A DNA stretch of 17,608 nt from Gammaproteobacteria bacterium (GTDB lineage: Bacteria > Pseudomonadota > Gammaproteobacteria > Steroidobacterales > BM003): positions 1-17,608 of the forward strand of contig JAPHSC010000036.1 in NCBI GenBank assembly GCA_026193125.1, given 5' to 3'. The notes under the pieces are model-generated. The model did no database searches. It was not told where the DNA came from and saw nothing but the letters and a program-made list of their open reading frames with translations. Below are positions 1-7,275 of the stretch, piece after piece. Position numbers and translations under genes: made by a program. How positions within the stretch are numbered: position 1 is the first letter of the stretch; each line of letters opens with the position of its first letter.

Positions 1-806
1 AGGTCCATAGCGGCCTGCATGATGCCCAACGGCCCCCCGGAGAGCACCACACGCTCGTAATCCAGACCGCTCATCAATACTGCTACGCCTTTGTTCAGGG
101 TTCCCAGGACGTTTTCCCGTGGCACTTCGCAGTCGCGAAATACCAGTTCGCAGGTCTGGGAGGCGCGCATACCAAGCTTGTCCAGTTTCTGGGCGGTCGA
201 AAAACCCTTGAATCCGCGTTCGATAATAAAAGCCGTGATGCCGCGATGGGCCGCCTGCGGGTCGGTCTTCGCATACACCACAAGGGTATCGGCTTCCGGC
301 CCGTTGGTGATCCACATCTTGCTGCCATTGAGAATGTAGTGATCACCCTTCGACTCCGCCCGAAGACGCATACTTACCACGTCCGATCCGGCGCCCGCCT
401 CGCTCATGGCCAGGGCCCCCACGTGCGTGCCGGCGCACAAGGGCGGCAGGTAGCGCATCCTTTGTTCCTCGGTTCCATGACGTGAAATCTGGTTTATGCA
501 CAGGTTGGAGTGGGCGCCATAGGAAAGACCCACGCCGGCCGAGGCCCGGGAGACTTCCTCCATGGCCACCACGTGGGCCAGATAACCCAGACCAGTACCG
601 CCGTATTGCTCATCCACGGTCATACCCAGCAAGCCCAGCTCACCCATTTTCTCCCACAGGTCCTGCGGGAAGGCGTTGTCGGCGTCCGCCTGCGCGGCGC
701 GTGGAGCGATTTCATTTGTTGCGAACTCGTACACCGTCTGGCGCAACATATCGATGGTTTCACCCAGGCCGAAGTCCAGGTTCTGGTATGTGCTTTGGAT
801 ACTCAT
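1..806 (-). CDS. liuA: isovaleryl-CoA dehydrogenase (partial, 3' end off the left edge)
   Basis: FAD-dependent acyl-CoA dehydrogenase oxidising isovaleryl-CoA to 3-methylcrotonyl-CoA in leucine catabolism; cytoplasmic tetramer in this family. About 268 residues are visible, two thirds of the usual ~390. Seen: the N-terminal LGETIDMLR segment, the GAHSNLCINQ block, the flavin-domain motifs MSEAGAGSDV and WITNGP, and near the cut edge MSGLDYERVVL followed by SGGPLG. The Glu in DYER (about residue 251) is at the catalytic-base position characteristic of isovaleryl-CoA dehydrogenases; most other acyl-CoA dehydrogenases carry their base further on. Two ATGs lie in tandem (809 and 806). I chose 806 because the AGAGGA ribosome site is then 6 nt away rather than 3. 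It starts about 34 bp after the liuR stop, so the two are probably co-transcribed. Remaining liu genes are expected beyond the left edge (inference). Confidence 0.95.
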   Translation of the reverse strand, partial: MSIQSTYQNLDFGLGETIDMLRQTVYEFATNEIAPRAAQADADNAFPQDLWEKMGELGLLGMTVDEQYGGTGLGYLAHVVAMEEVSRASAGVGLSYGAHSNLCINQISRHGTEEQRMRYLPPLCAGTHVGALAMSEAGAGSDVVSMRLRAESKGDHYILNGSKMWITNGPEADTLVVYAKTDPQAAHRGITAFIIERGFKGFSTAQKLDKLGMRASQTCELVFRDCEVPRENVLGTLNKGVAVLMSGLDYERVVLSGGPLGIMQAAMD

Positions 807-840
807 CATGGTTCCTCTTGTTCTGTGATCGCGCCGCGAG

Positions 841-1248
841 TCAGGAATTACGGCTGCGCGGGGTATGCGACTGCATGTCATCCAGGTGCTGCTGACAAAG
901 CAATGCGATTTCATTCATATTCGCCAGTGTGGCATCAATATCGGCGCGCTTGCCCAGCAGGACCTCGCGGTGCTCGGCAATCTTCTCCTGCAGGCGTTTC
1001 AGCTGGCGTACCTTGTTGCCCGGAATCGGGTCGTACAGCTCGATAATTTCGCGGCAGTCGTCCAGGGAAAAACCCAGGCGCTTGCCGCGCAAGGCCAGCC
1101 TCAGGCGCACGCGATCACGCTCCGCGTAGACCCTGGCCGTACCCTTGCGTTCCGGACTGAGTATCCCCTTGTCCTCGTAAAACCTGAGGGTGCGGGTGGT
1201 CACGGCAAACTCCTCGGCGAGTTCGGAAATACTGTAAGTTCTACCCAA
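841..1248 (-). CDS. liuR: MerR-family regulator of leucine/isovalerate utilisation
   Basis: Transcription factor of the MerR family, 135 residues from the chosen start. N-terminal winged-helix segment TYSISELAEEFAVTTRTLRF with EDKGIL (about residues 4-30), then the RGKRLGFSL and IIELYDP segments of the LiuR type, then a C-terminal dimerisation coiled coil (about residues 70-125). It lacks the cysteine patterns of metal-sensing MerR proteins, fitting a regulator of organic-acid catabolism. Start choice: an ATG at 1290 gives 149 residues but has no ribosome-binding site and adds a tail unlike relatives. The TTG at 1248 is preceded by GGAG with a 7-nt gap and yields MGRTYSIS, matching the family length. 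Known: LiuR controls liu genes in proteobacteria. Inferred: it binds the palindrome at 1323-1340 between itself and aacS. Confidence 0.9.
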   Translation of the reverse strand: MGRTYSISELAEEFAVTTRTLRFYEDKGILSPERKGTARVYAERDRVRLRLALRGKRLGFSLDDCREIIELYDPIPGNKVRQLKRLQEKIAEHREVLLGKRADIDATLANMNEIALLCQQHLDDMQSHTPRSRNS

Positions 1249-1317
1249 CTGGTTTCTCCGTAGAATGTCCGGTATATCGACCGGAATCATGCAAGACAGG
1301 GGCCGAAGCTTTCTGAA

Positions 1318-1347
1318 TTGACCTTTACGTTAACGTCAAGTTAGTAT
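1318..1347 (+). promoter_or_regulatory. candidate aacS promoter with 18-bp spacer
   Basis: A -35-like TTGACC (1318-1323) and a -10-like TAGTAT (1342-1347) are separated by 18 bp, longer than the 17-bp optimum. MerR-family regulators typically act on promoters with elongated spacers and bind within them, which is exactly where the palindrome lies. The predicted transcript would start about 48 nt before the aacS ATG. The opposite direction (liuR) has a TTGACG at 1339-1334 but no convincing -10 hexamer. Confidence 0.6.
1323..1340. promoter_or_regulatory. LiuR-type operator palindrome
   Basis: The 18-bp sequence CTTTACGTTAACGTCAAG is a palindrome with one mismatched pair (T/G at the fourth position), centred between 1331 and 1332. 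It resembles the ACGTTAACGT-type sites I recall for LiuR in gammaproteobacteria. It lies between divergent liuR-liuA and aacS, inside the promoter spacer of aacS. Binding by the adjacent LiuR is inferred from position and symmetry. Confidence 0.72.
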
Positions 1348-1401
1348 TCTTGTCAATGCACCCGCACTGGGACGGGCTTTTTGTCCCTGGAGTCAAGCGC
1401 C

Positions 1402-3357
1402 ATGAGCAACCCACTTTGGCAACCCGATAGCGCACAAATAGAAAGCAGCAATATGTCCGCCTTCATCCGCCACGTGGAGAAGACCCACGGCTTTGCGCTT
1501 GGCGGATACGAGGAGCTGTATCACTGGTCGGTAAATCAGTCCGAGGATTTCTGGCATACCTTTTGGGATTTCGCCGGTGTGTTGGCCAGCAGGCGTGGCG
1601 GTATGGTGCTGGAGCATCCCACGCGCATGCCCGGTGCGCGCTGGTTCCCGAAGGCCAGACTGAACTTCGCCGAGAATCTGCTGCGGTTTCGTGGCGACCA
1701 GGCCGCCCTGACGTTTAACGGTGAAAATCGTGTGCATCGCTCGCTCAGTCGCGATGAACTGTATGCACAGGTATCCATGATGGCCCAGGCGCTGCGCCAG
1801 GCCGGTGTACAAGCCGGTGATCGTGTTGCCGCCTACCTGCCGAATACGCCGGAAGCCATGATCGCCATGCTGGCCAGTTCCAGCATAGGCGCAATTTTCT
1901 CCTCTTGCTCCCCGGATTTCGGTTTGCGCGGTGTATTGGACCGCTTCGGCCAAATCGAACCAAAAGTGCTGTTCATTGCCGACGGCTACTACTACGGTGG
2001 CAAGTGGTTCGACTCCCTGGATACCGGCCGACAGTTGCTTGCACAACTGCCCTCGGTAACCCAGGTCGTGGTGGCGCATTACAGCGGCACGGACGAGGGC
2101 AAGGCCGAGAGTATTCCTGGCGCGAAGAGCTGGCAGGGAATAATCCGGAACCTGTCGGCGCTGGACATCGAATTCGAGCAACTGCCCTTCGATCATCCCC
2201 TTTACATCATGTATTCCTCCGGTACCACCGGGGCACCCAAGTGCATCGTACACGGTGCGGGTGGCACCTTGTTGCAGCACCTGAAAGAGCATCGGCTGCA
2301 TGTGAACCTGAAGGAGGGAGACAGGTTTTTCTACTTCACCACCTGTGGCTGGATGATGTGGAACTGGCTCGTCTCGGGGCTGGCCAGCGGGGCCGAGTTG
2401 TTGCTGTATGACGGCTCGCCATTTCATCCCGACGGCAATACCCTGTTCGACTTTGCCCAGAGCACGGGTATGAATATTCTTGGCACCTCGGCAAAGTTTA
2501 TCGATGCCCTGGGCAAGGCCGGGCTGGAACCTGCCAGGACACACGACTTGTCCGCACTGCGGACCATGCTGTCCACCGGTTCACCCCTGGCGCCCGAGGG
2601 CTTTGACTACGTGTACCAGCACATCAAGCAGGACCTGTGCCTGTCCTCCATTGCGGGCGGTACCGACATCATTTCCTGTTTTGCACTGGGCAATCCCATC
2701 CTGCCGGTGTGGAGAGGCGAGCTGCAATGTCGCGGGCTGGGAATGAAAGTGGACGTCTATAACGAAGATGGCCATCCGGTAACCGAACAGCGCGGGGAAC
2801 TGGTTTGCAGCGCACCTTTCCCTTCCATGCCAGTGGGATTCTGGAATGACCCCGATGGCAGTCGCTATCACGCCGCCTATTTCGAGCACTTCCCGAATGT
2901 CTGGTACCACGGCGACTTCGTGGAACTGACCAGCCACCACGGAATGGTGTTCTACGGCCGCTCCGACGCTACCTTGAACCCCGGTGGCGTACGTATCGGT
3001 ACGGCAGAAATATATCGCCAGGTTGAACAACTGGACGAAGTGCTCGAGAGCCTGGTGATCGGCCAGGACTGGCAGGGCGATGTGCGTGTTGTGCTATTCG
3101 TGCGTTTGCGCGAAGGCATCAGCCTCGATGAGGCGCTGCAGGACAGGATACGCAAGCAGATTCGTCGCAACACCACGCCACGGCACGTTCCGGCAAAAAT
3201 CATCGCTGTCGACGATATACCGCGTACCAAGAGCGGCAAGATCGTGGAGTTGGCGGTACGCAACGTCGTACATGACCGCCCGATCAAGAACCGGGAAGCG
3301 CTGGCCAACCCCGAGGCCCTGGAATTATTCAAGGACCTGCCCGAACTGGCCTGCTAG
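1402..3357 (+). CDS. aacS: acetoacetyl-CoA synthetase
   Basis: ATP-dependent ligase of the acyl-adenylate (ANL) superfamily, converting acetoacetate, CoA and ATP to acetoacetyl-CoA, AMP and PPi in the cytoplasm. 651 residues, the normal length. Seen: N-terminal ACS-type domain (YEELYHWSVNQSEDFW, about residues 31-46), phosphate-binding loop YSSGTTGAPK (about 271-280), the acetoacetyl-CoA synthetase-typical TTCGWMMWNWL, the GRSDATLNPGGVRIGT hinge region, and the C-terminal PRTKSGKIVE with catalytic Lys613. Start: ATG at 1402 has GGAG 9 nt upstream; an upstream TTG at 1381 is not supported. Divergent from liuR and preceded by its probable operator, so it likely recovers the acetoacetate made by HMG-CoA lyase in leucine breakdown. 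It converges with the next gene across 21 bp. Confidence 0.96.
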   Translation: MSNPLWQPDSAQIESSNMSAFIRHVEKTHGFALGGYEELYHWSVNQSEDFWHTFWDFAGVLASRRGGMVLEHPTRMPGARWFPKARLNFAENLLRFRGDQAALTFNGENRVHRSLSRDELYAQVSMMAQALRQAGVQAGDRVAAYLPNTPEAMIAMLASSSIGAIFSSCSPDFGLRGVLDRFGQIEPKVLFIADGYYYGGKWFDSLDTGRQLLAQLPSVTQVVVAHYSGTDEGKAESIPGAKSWQGIIRNLSALDIEFEQLPFDHPLYIMYSSGTTGAPKCIVHGAGGTLLQHLKEHRLHVNLKEGDRFFYFTTCGWMMWNWLVSGLASGAELLLYDGSPFHPDGNTLFDFAQSTGMNILGTSAKFIDALGKAGLEPARTHDLSALRTMLSTGSPLAPEGFDYVYQHIKQDLCLSSIAGGTDIISCFALGNPILPVWRGELQCRGLGMKVDVYNEDGHPVTEQRGELVCSAPFPSMPVGFWNDPDGSRYHAAYFEHFPNVWYHGDFVELTSHHGMVFYGRSDATLNPGGVRIGTAEIYRQVEQLDEVLESLVIGQDWQGDVRVVLFVRLREGISLDEALQDRIRKQIRRNTTPRHVPAKIIAVDDIPRTKSGKIVELAVRNVVHDRPIKNREALANPEALELFKDLPELAC

Positions 3358-3378
3358 CGAATTGCCGGGCGCGTTCGC
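3357..3378. other. short hairpin between convergent stop codons
   Basis: GCGAA (3357-3361) pairs with TTCGC (3374-3378) across a 12-nt GC-rich loop, filling the whole gap between the convergent aacS and desulfurase-like genes. There is no T-run on either side, so it is not a canonical terminator. It may give weak bidirectional arrest or be chance. Confidence 0.3.
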
Positions 3379-4614
3379 CTAGCGACTGAGCGCCGTGATG
3401 GCCTCCAGCAGGCGGTCCACTTCCTCCGCCGTGTTGTACATGGAAAATCCTGTACGCAGTAAGCCGCCGCGGTCGTCCAGACCCAGCACGGAAACGACCT
3501 TGTGCGCATAGAAATTGCCGTCCCAGACCAGAAAACCTGACTTGGCCAACTCGGCTGCCACCGCATCAGCAGTCATGGATGCCAGGGTTATGGACACGGT
3601 GGGTGCCCGCTGGCGGGAGGAAAAATCCTGGCCCCAGGCTCGCACGCCCTTGATTTGCGCCAGGCCATTCCAATAACGCGACGCAAGGCCGTGCTCATAA
3701 TCTGCGATGTCCTGCTTGGCCGATTGAATACGCTCTCGCAGAGTCTCCCCGCGACCGAGCGCCGCCACGTAATCCACCGCCGCCGTCACACCGGCGATCG
3801 CCGCGTGGTTGAGTGTACCTGTCTCAATCCGCCATGGCGCAGCCGCCTCGGCAGTACACAAGCGGTCGGTATCCAGAGTGTCCAGCAAACCGGGACGACA
3901 GTAGAGAATGCCTACATGAGGGCCGTAGAACTTGTAAGCCGAGCAGAGAAGGAAATCCGTGTCCAGCGCCTGCACGTCCAGGGGAAAGTGGGGAACGAAA
4001 TGCACCGCATCCAGCACCATCAAGGCTCCGACTTCCCGCGACAACTTGCGCGCCAGCGCAATCTCCTCCAGGTTCACGGTCCCAAGTGCGTTGGACGCCA
4101 TGCCTATCGCCACCAATCGCGTACGTTTGCCGATTTTGGCTGCCATATCCTCGCGGTCAAGAACGCCACCCTGGGTGACCTTGATTTCCTTTATCACAAT
4201 CCCGTGCTCGGCCAGCTTCAGCCATGGGCCACGATTGCCCTCGTGATCCAGTTCGGTGATCAGGATTTCGTCCCCGGGGGACATCTGGCGCACCAGGGCA
4301 TGACTCAAGGCAAAATTCAGGGTCGTCATGTTGGCACCAAATGACACCTCACCGGGGGATTGGGCACCCAGCAAGGCCGCCACGGTAGCCCGCGCCCGGT
4401 CCATGACCTGGTCAGTTTCAGAGGAGGTGATGAAGGCGCCATGGGTGTTGGCATTGCAGCGACGATAGTAATCGCTCACGGCATCAATCACCTGGTTCGG
4501 CACCTGGGTGCCGCCCGGGCCATCCAGGTAGGCCAGTGGGAAACCGTTAACGGTTCGGGTCAGGGAGGGAAAATCCGCCCGGCAGGCCAGCGCTTCTTTC
4601 GTGGTATACGGCAT
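3379..4614 (-). CDS. cysteine desulfurase-like PLP enzyme (aminotransferase class V)
   Basis: Fold-type I PLP enzyme of aminotransferase class V, 411 residues, resembling the group annotated as cysteine desulfurase-like (SufS-related). Seen: DGPGGTQVP near the N-terminus, NTHGAFITS, ELDHEGNRGPW, the PLP-site Asp and His in LDAVHFVPH, and the Schiff-base Lys228 in SAYKFYGPHVG. Odd: true SufS enzymes have RTGHHCAQ-like residues carrying the persulfide Cys, whereas this protein reads VWDGNFYAHK with Tyr369 at that position. Cysteine desulfurase activity is therefore unlikely by the usual mechanism, and the substrate is unknown. Start: ATG at 4614 with AAAGGA 9 nt upstream is preferred over a TTG at 4632. 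It lies downstream of the GGT-family gene on the same strand, with a 126-bp gap, so co-transcription is possible but not certain. Confidence 0.85.
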   Translation of the reverse strand: MPYTTKEALACRADFPSLTRTVNGFPLAYLDGPGGTQVPNQVIDAVSDYYRRCNANTHGAFITSSETDQVMDRARATVAALLGAQSPGEVSFGANMTTLNFALSHALVRQMSPGDEILITELDHEGNRGPWLKLAEHGIVIKEIKVTQGGVLDREDMAAKIGKRTRLVAIGMASNALGTVNLEEIALARKLSREVGALMVLDAVHFVPHFPLDVQALDTDFLLCSAYKFYGPHVGILYCRPGLLDTLDTDRLCTAEAAAPWRIETGTLNHAAIAGVTAAVDYVAALGRGETLRERIQSAKQDIADYEHGLASRYWNGLAQIKGVRAWGQDFSSRQRAPTVSITLASMTADAVAAELAKSGFLVWDGNFYAHKVVSVLGLDDRGGLLRTGFSMYNTAEEVDRLLEAITALSR

Positions 4615-4637
4615 GATCAACAGTCCTTTCAAGAGTG

Positions 4638-4666
4638 TATTCAGTAGCGGGCCACCCCGCTGAATA
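4638..4666 (-). other. imperfect hairpin in the leader of the desulfurase-like gene
   Basis: TATTC (4638-4642) pairs with GAATA (4662-4666). Inside, AGCGGG (4646-4651) pairs with CCCGCT (4656-4661) around a 4-nt loop, with a 3-nt bulge. That gives an 11-bp interrupted stem ending about 23 nt before the ATG at 4614. No T-run follows on the minus-strand sense, so a rho-independent terminator is not supported. It could be a leader structure or mark the 3' end of the GGT-family transcript. Confidence 0.4.
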
Positions 4667-4740
4667 GGTGTCGGAACCCTGGGTCTCCAACGGCGCCGGT
4701 TATGCTACCAGAAGCTATTCCGCTAGGGGGCCTGACCGCA

Positions 4741-6450
4741 CTAGTAGCCGGCGGCCTGGCCATCCTTACGTGATTCGGAAGCGCCGGTGTAGACTCCGGA
4801 TTCCGGGTCGCGTGCGATCGCCTGGTAGCCGCCATAAGCGCCCTCGGCCTTGCTCAGGGTGTGTCCGCGCTTTTCCAGTTCGAGCCAGGTTTCCCGGCTG
4901 AAGCCGCTTTCCAGTTTGACCACGCCCCCGTCCTGCAGGGACCCACCGGTGGGCTCGCTGGACCCGTCGTGACGAATACGCGGGGCATCGCCCGCTTGCT
5001 GTAGATTCATCCCGAAATCGATGATGTTGACCAGGATCTGCGCATGCCCCTGGGGTTGCATGGCACCACCCATGACACCGAAGCTCAGCCAGGGCTTGCC
5101 ATCACGTGTCACGAAGGCAGGAATAATCGTGTGAAACGGGCGCTTGCCCGGCTCGAATACATTCGGGTGGCCGGGTTCAAGGCTGAATAATTCGCCCCGA
5201 TTTTGCAGGATGAAGCCCAGGCCCGGCGGGGTCATGCCCGAACCCATGCCACTGTAGTTACTCTGGATCAGCGACACCATGTTGCCCTCGGCATCAGCCA
5301 CGGTGAGATAAATCGTGTCTCCGGACTGCAGCACCTTCGGGTCACCGTGACTGGCTGTCATGGCAGCATGCTTGAGATCAATCAACTCGCGCCGTTGCTT
5401 CGCATATTTATTCGAGAGTAGCGCTGCTACCGGCGTCTGGTAGAAATCCGGATCGGCATAGAACCTGGCCCGATCCTCGAAGGCCAGTTTCTTGGCCTCA
5501 ATCAACAAGTGCAGGTGATCCGCACTGCCAAAGCCCGTGGCTGCCACATCAAATCCTTCCAGGATCTTCAGCATTTGCAGGGCAGCAATACCCTGGCCGT
5601 TGGGCGGCAATTCCCAAACCCGATAACCCCGGTAATCGACAAAGACCGGCTCCACCCATTCCGAGCGATGAGCGGCCAGGTCCTGCTCGCTCAGAAAGCC
5701 GCCTTGCTGCTTCATATAATCGGCGATCACGCGCGCCGTTTCGCCCTTGTAAAAGCCGTCACGTCCTTCCCTGGCCAACAAGTCATAGGTGTCGGCTAAC
5801 TGCGGATTGCGGAATATCTCCCCCTTGCGCGGGGCCCGTCCACCGGGCATGAACACCGGCGCGAAACCCTCGAATTTCTCCAACACCTGCGCGTTACGCT
5901 CCCAGTAGTAAGCGATCACCTCGCTGACCGGAAAACCCTCGCGAGCGTAGGCAATAGCCGGCGCGAGCACCTGGGCCATGGGCAGCTTGCCCAGCTTGTC
6001 ATGCAGTGTGAACCAGCCATCCACCGCACCGGGCACCGACACCGGCAGGGGGCCACGCTCGGGTATCTCGGTCATGCCGCGGGAAAGAAAATAGTCCAGG
6101 TCCAGACTTTTCGGGGACCGACCACTGCCGTTGAGCCCCAGCAGTTTTTTGCTCTTGGCATCCCAGACGATGGCAAACAAGTCACCACCGATACCGCTAC
6201 CGGTTGGCTCCATCAAGCCCAGGGTGGCATTGGCGGCGATGGCCGCGTCTATGGCATTACCGCCCGCCTTGAGAATATCCAGTGCCACCTGGGTGGCCAG
6301 GGGCTGGCTGGTGGCCGCCATGGCATGAGGCGCAATCACCTCCGAACGCGATGAATAGGGATCATTGCCCAAGCGATCAAATCCGTCAGCCATCGTGCTT
6401 ACCCCCGCCATTATCACTGCCGCCAGGCAGCTTGCATGCCATGTGGCCAT
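4741..6450 (-). CDS. gamma-glutamyltransferase-family N-terminal nucleophile hydrolase
   Basis: 569-residue precursor of the GGT family, expected to self-cleave into large and small subunits and to transfer or hydrolyse gamma-glutamyl groups, for example of glutathione. A short hydrophobic N-terminus (CLAAVIMAGVSTMA) suggests export to the periplasm, though it has no basic residue, so the signal is weak. Seen: ANATLGLMEPTGSGIGGD, NGSGRSP with Arg111 near the donor-binding Arg position, and the likely nucleophile Thr379 in SGDTIYLTVAD, leaving a small subunit of 191 residues. Odd: where E. coli GGT has KRMLSSMSP, this protein has KRPFHTIIP (His440-Thr441), so donor specificity may differ. Start: ATG 6450 has GAGGAA 5 nt upstream; longer in-frame extensions lack support. 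It follows the nitroreductase by 43 bp on the same strand, a likely operon. Confidence 0.88.
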   Translation of the reverse strand: MATWHASCLAAVIMAGVSTMADGFDRLGNDPYSSRSEVIAPHAMAATSQPLATQVALDILKAGGNAIDAAIAANATLGLMEPTGSGIGGDLFAIVWDAKSKKLLGLNGSGRSPKSLDLDYFLSRGMTEIPERGPLPVSVPGAVDGWFTLHDKLGKLPMAQVLAPAIAYAREGFPVSEVIAYYWERNAQVLEKFEGFAPVFMPGGRAPRKGEIFRNPQLADTYDLLAREGRDGFYKGETARVIADYMKQQGGFLSEQDLAAHRSEWVEPVFVDYRGYRVWELPPNGQGIAALQMLKILEGFDVAATGFGSADHLHLLIEAKKLAFEDRARFYADPDFYQTPVAALLSNKYAKQRRELIDLKHAAMTASHGDPKVLQSGDTIYLTVADAEGNMVSLIQSNYSGMGSGMTPPGLGFILQNRGELFSLEPGHPNVFEPGKRPFHTIIPAFVTRDGKPWLSFGVMGGAMQPQGHAQILVNIIDFGMNLQQAGDAPRIRHDGSSEPTGGSLQDGGVVKLESGFSRETWLELEKRGHTLSKAEGAYGGYQAIARDPESGVYTGASESRKDGQAAGY

Positions 6451-6493
6451 TTTTCTTCCTCGATACTCTTGGCGCCGGCTGCTGCCGGGACGC

Positions 6494-7165
6494 CTAGCAA
6501 CCATGAAAACTGGCATAGTCCGCCAGTCCTGCACGCTCCGCCCGCAAACTGTTTATCGGGTGGGCCTGATCGGCATAGCCCAGGGCCATGCCGCAAAACA
6601 GGATCTGCTCGTCAGGGATGCCCAGTTCCTCGCGTACAATCTCGTGCCAGGATGCCCAGGACTCCTGGGCACAGGTATCCAGCCCGCGCTCGCGCGCGAG
6701 CAGCATGATGTTTTGCATAAACATTCCGACATCCGCCCACTGACCCTGCTGCATATTCCTGTCCAGGGTAAAAAACAAACCCACCGGTGCGCCGAAGAAT
6801 TCCCAGTTGCGGGCGAACTGGCTCAGCCGCCCCGCCCTGTCTTCCCGGTCCACATCAATGGTCGCGTACATATCCTCGCCGAGCTTGTAACGGCGACTAC
6901 GGTAAGGTTCCTGCAAGGGTGACGGATACACGTGGTATTCGGGCTGCCGCCCCAGGGGATGATTGGGTAACTCGGCCGCCACCTTGCTAATCAGTCTGTC
7001 CCTGCTCTCGCCTGCCGCCACGTAGACACGCCAGGGTTGCAGATTGCCTCCCGTCGGTGCATAACGCGCAATTTCCAGTATTTCTTCCACCTGGTTCCGG
7101 GCCACAGGCTTATCCAGGAAGGCCCGAATGCTGTGTCTGGACAGGATGGCCTCGCTGACTCTCAT
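6494..7165 (-). CDS. nitroreductase-family FMN oxidoreductase
   Basis: 223-residue flavoprotein of the nitroreductase superfamily, which typically uses FMN and NAD(P)H to reduce nitro compounds, quinones or flavins as a cytoplasmic dimer. Seen: the N-terminal FMN-binding SRHSIRAFLDKPV, ARYAPTGGNLQPWRVYV (about residues 36-52), and the C-terminal GMFMQNIMLLARERGL, CAQESWA and CGMALGYAD segments, which cover the whole fold. The physiological substrate cannot be told from sequence. Start: ATG 7165 with AGAGG 11 nt upstream is modest. Two in-frame TTG codons upstream (to 7192) have no better site. It is the first gene of the minus-strand run leading to the GGT-family gene and is divergent from pepQ across 110 bp. 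Confidence 0.88.
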   Translation of the reverse strand: MRVSEAILSRHSIRAFLDKPVARNQVEEILEIARYAPTGGNLQPWRVYVAAGESRDRLISKVAAELPNHPLGRQPEYHVYPSPLQEPYRSRRYKLGEDMYATIDVDREDRAGRLSQFARNWEFFGAPVGLFFTLDRNMQQGQWADVGMFMQNIMLLARERGLDTCAQESWASWHEIVREELGIPDEQILFCGMALGYADQAHPINSLRAERAGLADYASFHGC

Positions 7166-7219
7166 TACTTGGGCTACCTCTGGCAAGGGCAATTCTTTAG
7201 ACTACACAGAGCCCATTCT

Positions 7220-7238
7220 TGTCCATGCACCTCGGACA
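7220..7238. promoter_or_regulatory. small inverted repeat between divergent genes
   Basis: TGTCC (7220-7224) and GGACA (7234-7238) form an inverted repeat with a 9-bp centre in the 110-bp gap between the nitroreductase gene and pepQ. It could be a regulator site for one or both. The arms are short and no clear promoter hexamers accompany it, so confidence is low. Confidence 0.2.
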
Positions 7239-7275
7239 TACAACCACGGGAAATCCCACATAAGGGAAACACAAA

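Noticed and set aside
1393..2544. Long minus-strand open frame (383 codons) opposite aacS
   Set aside because: It lies wholly antisense to a clear acetoacetyl-CoA synthetase, shows no recognisable motif, and is the kind of frame GC-rich coding DNA produces by chance.
3655..4344. Plus-strand open frame of 229 codons opposite the desulfurase-like gene
   Set aside because: Fully antisense to a complete PLP enzyme, and no domain is recognisable.
6451..6534. N-terminal extension of the GGT-family gene
   Set aside because: It would overlap the nitroreductase gene and bury the hydrophobic signal-like segment; ATG 6450 has a good GAGGAA site.
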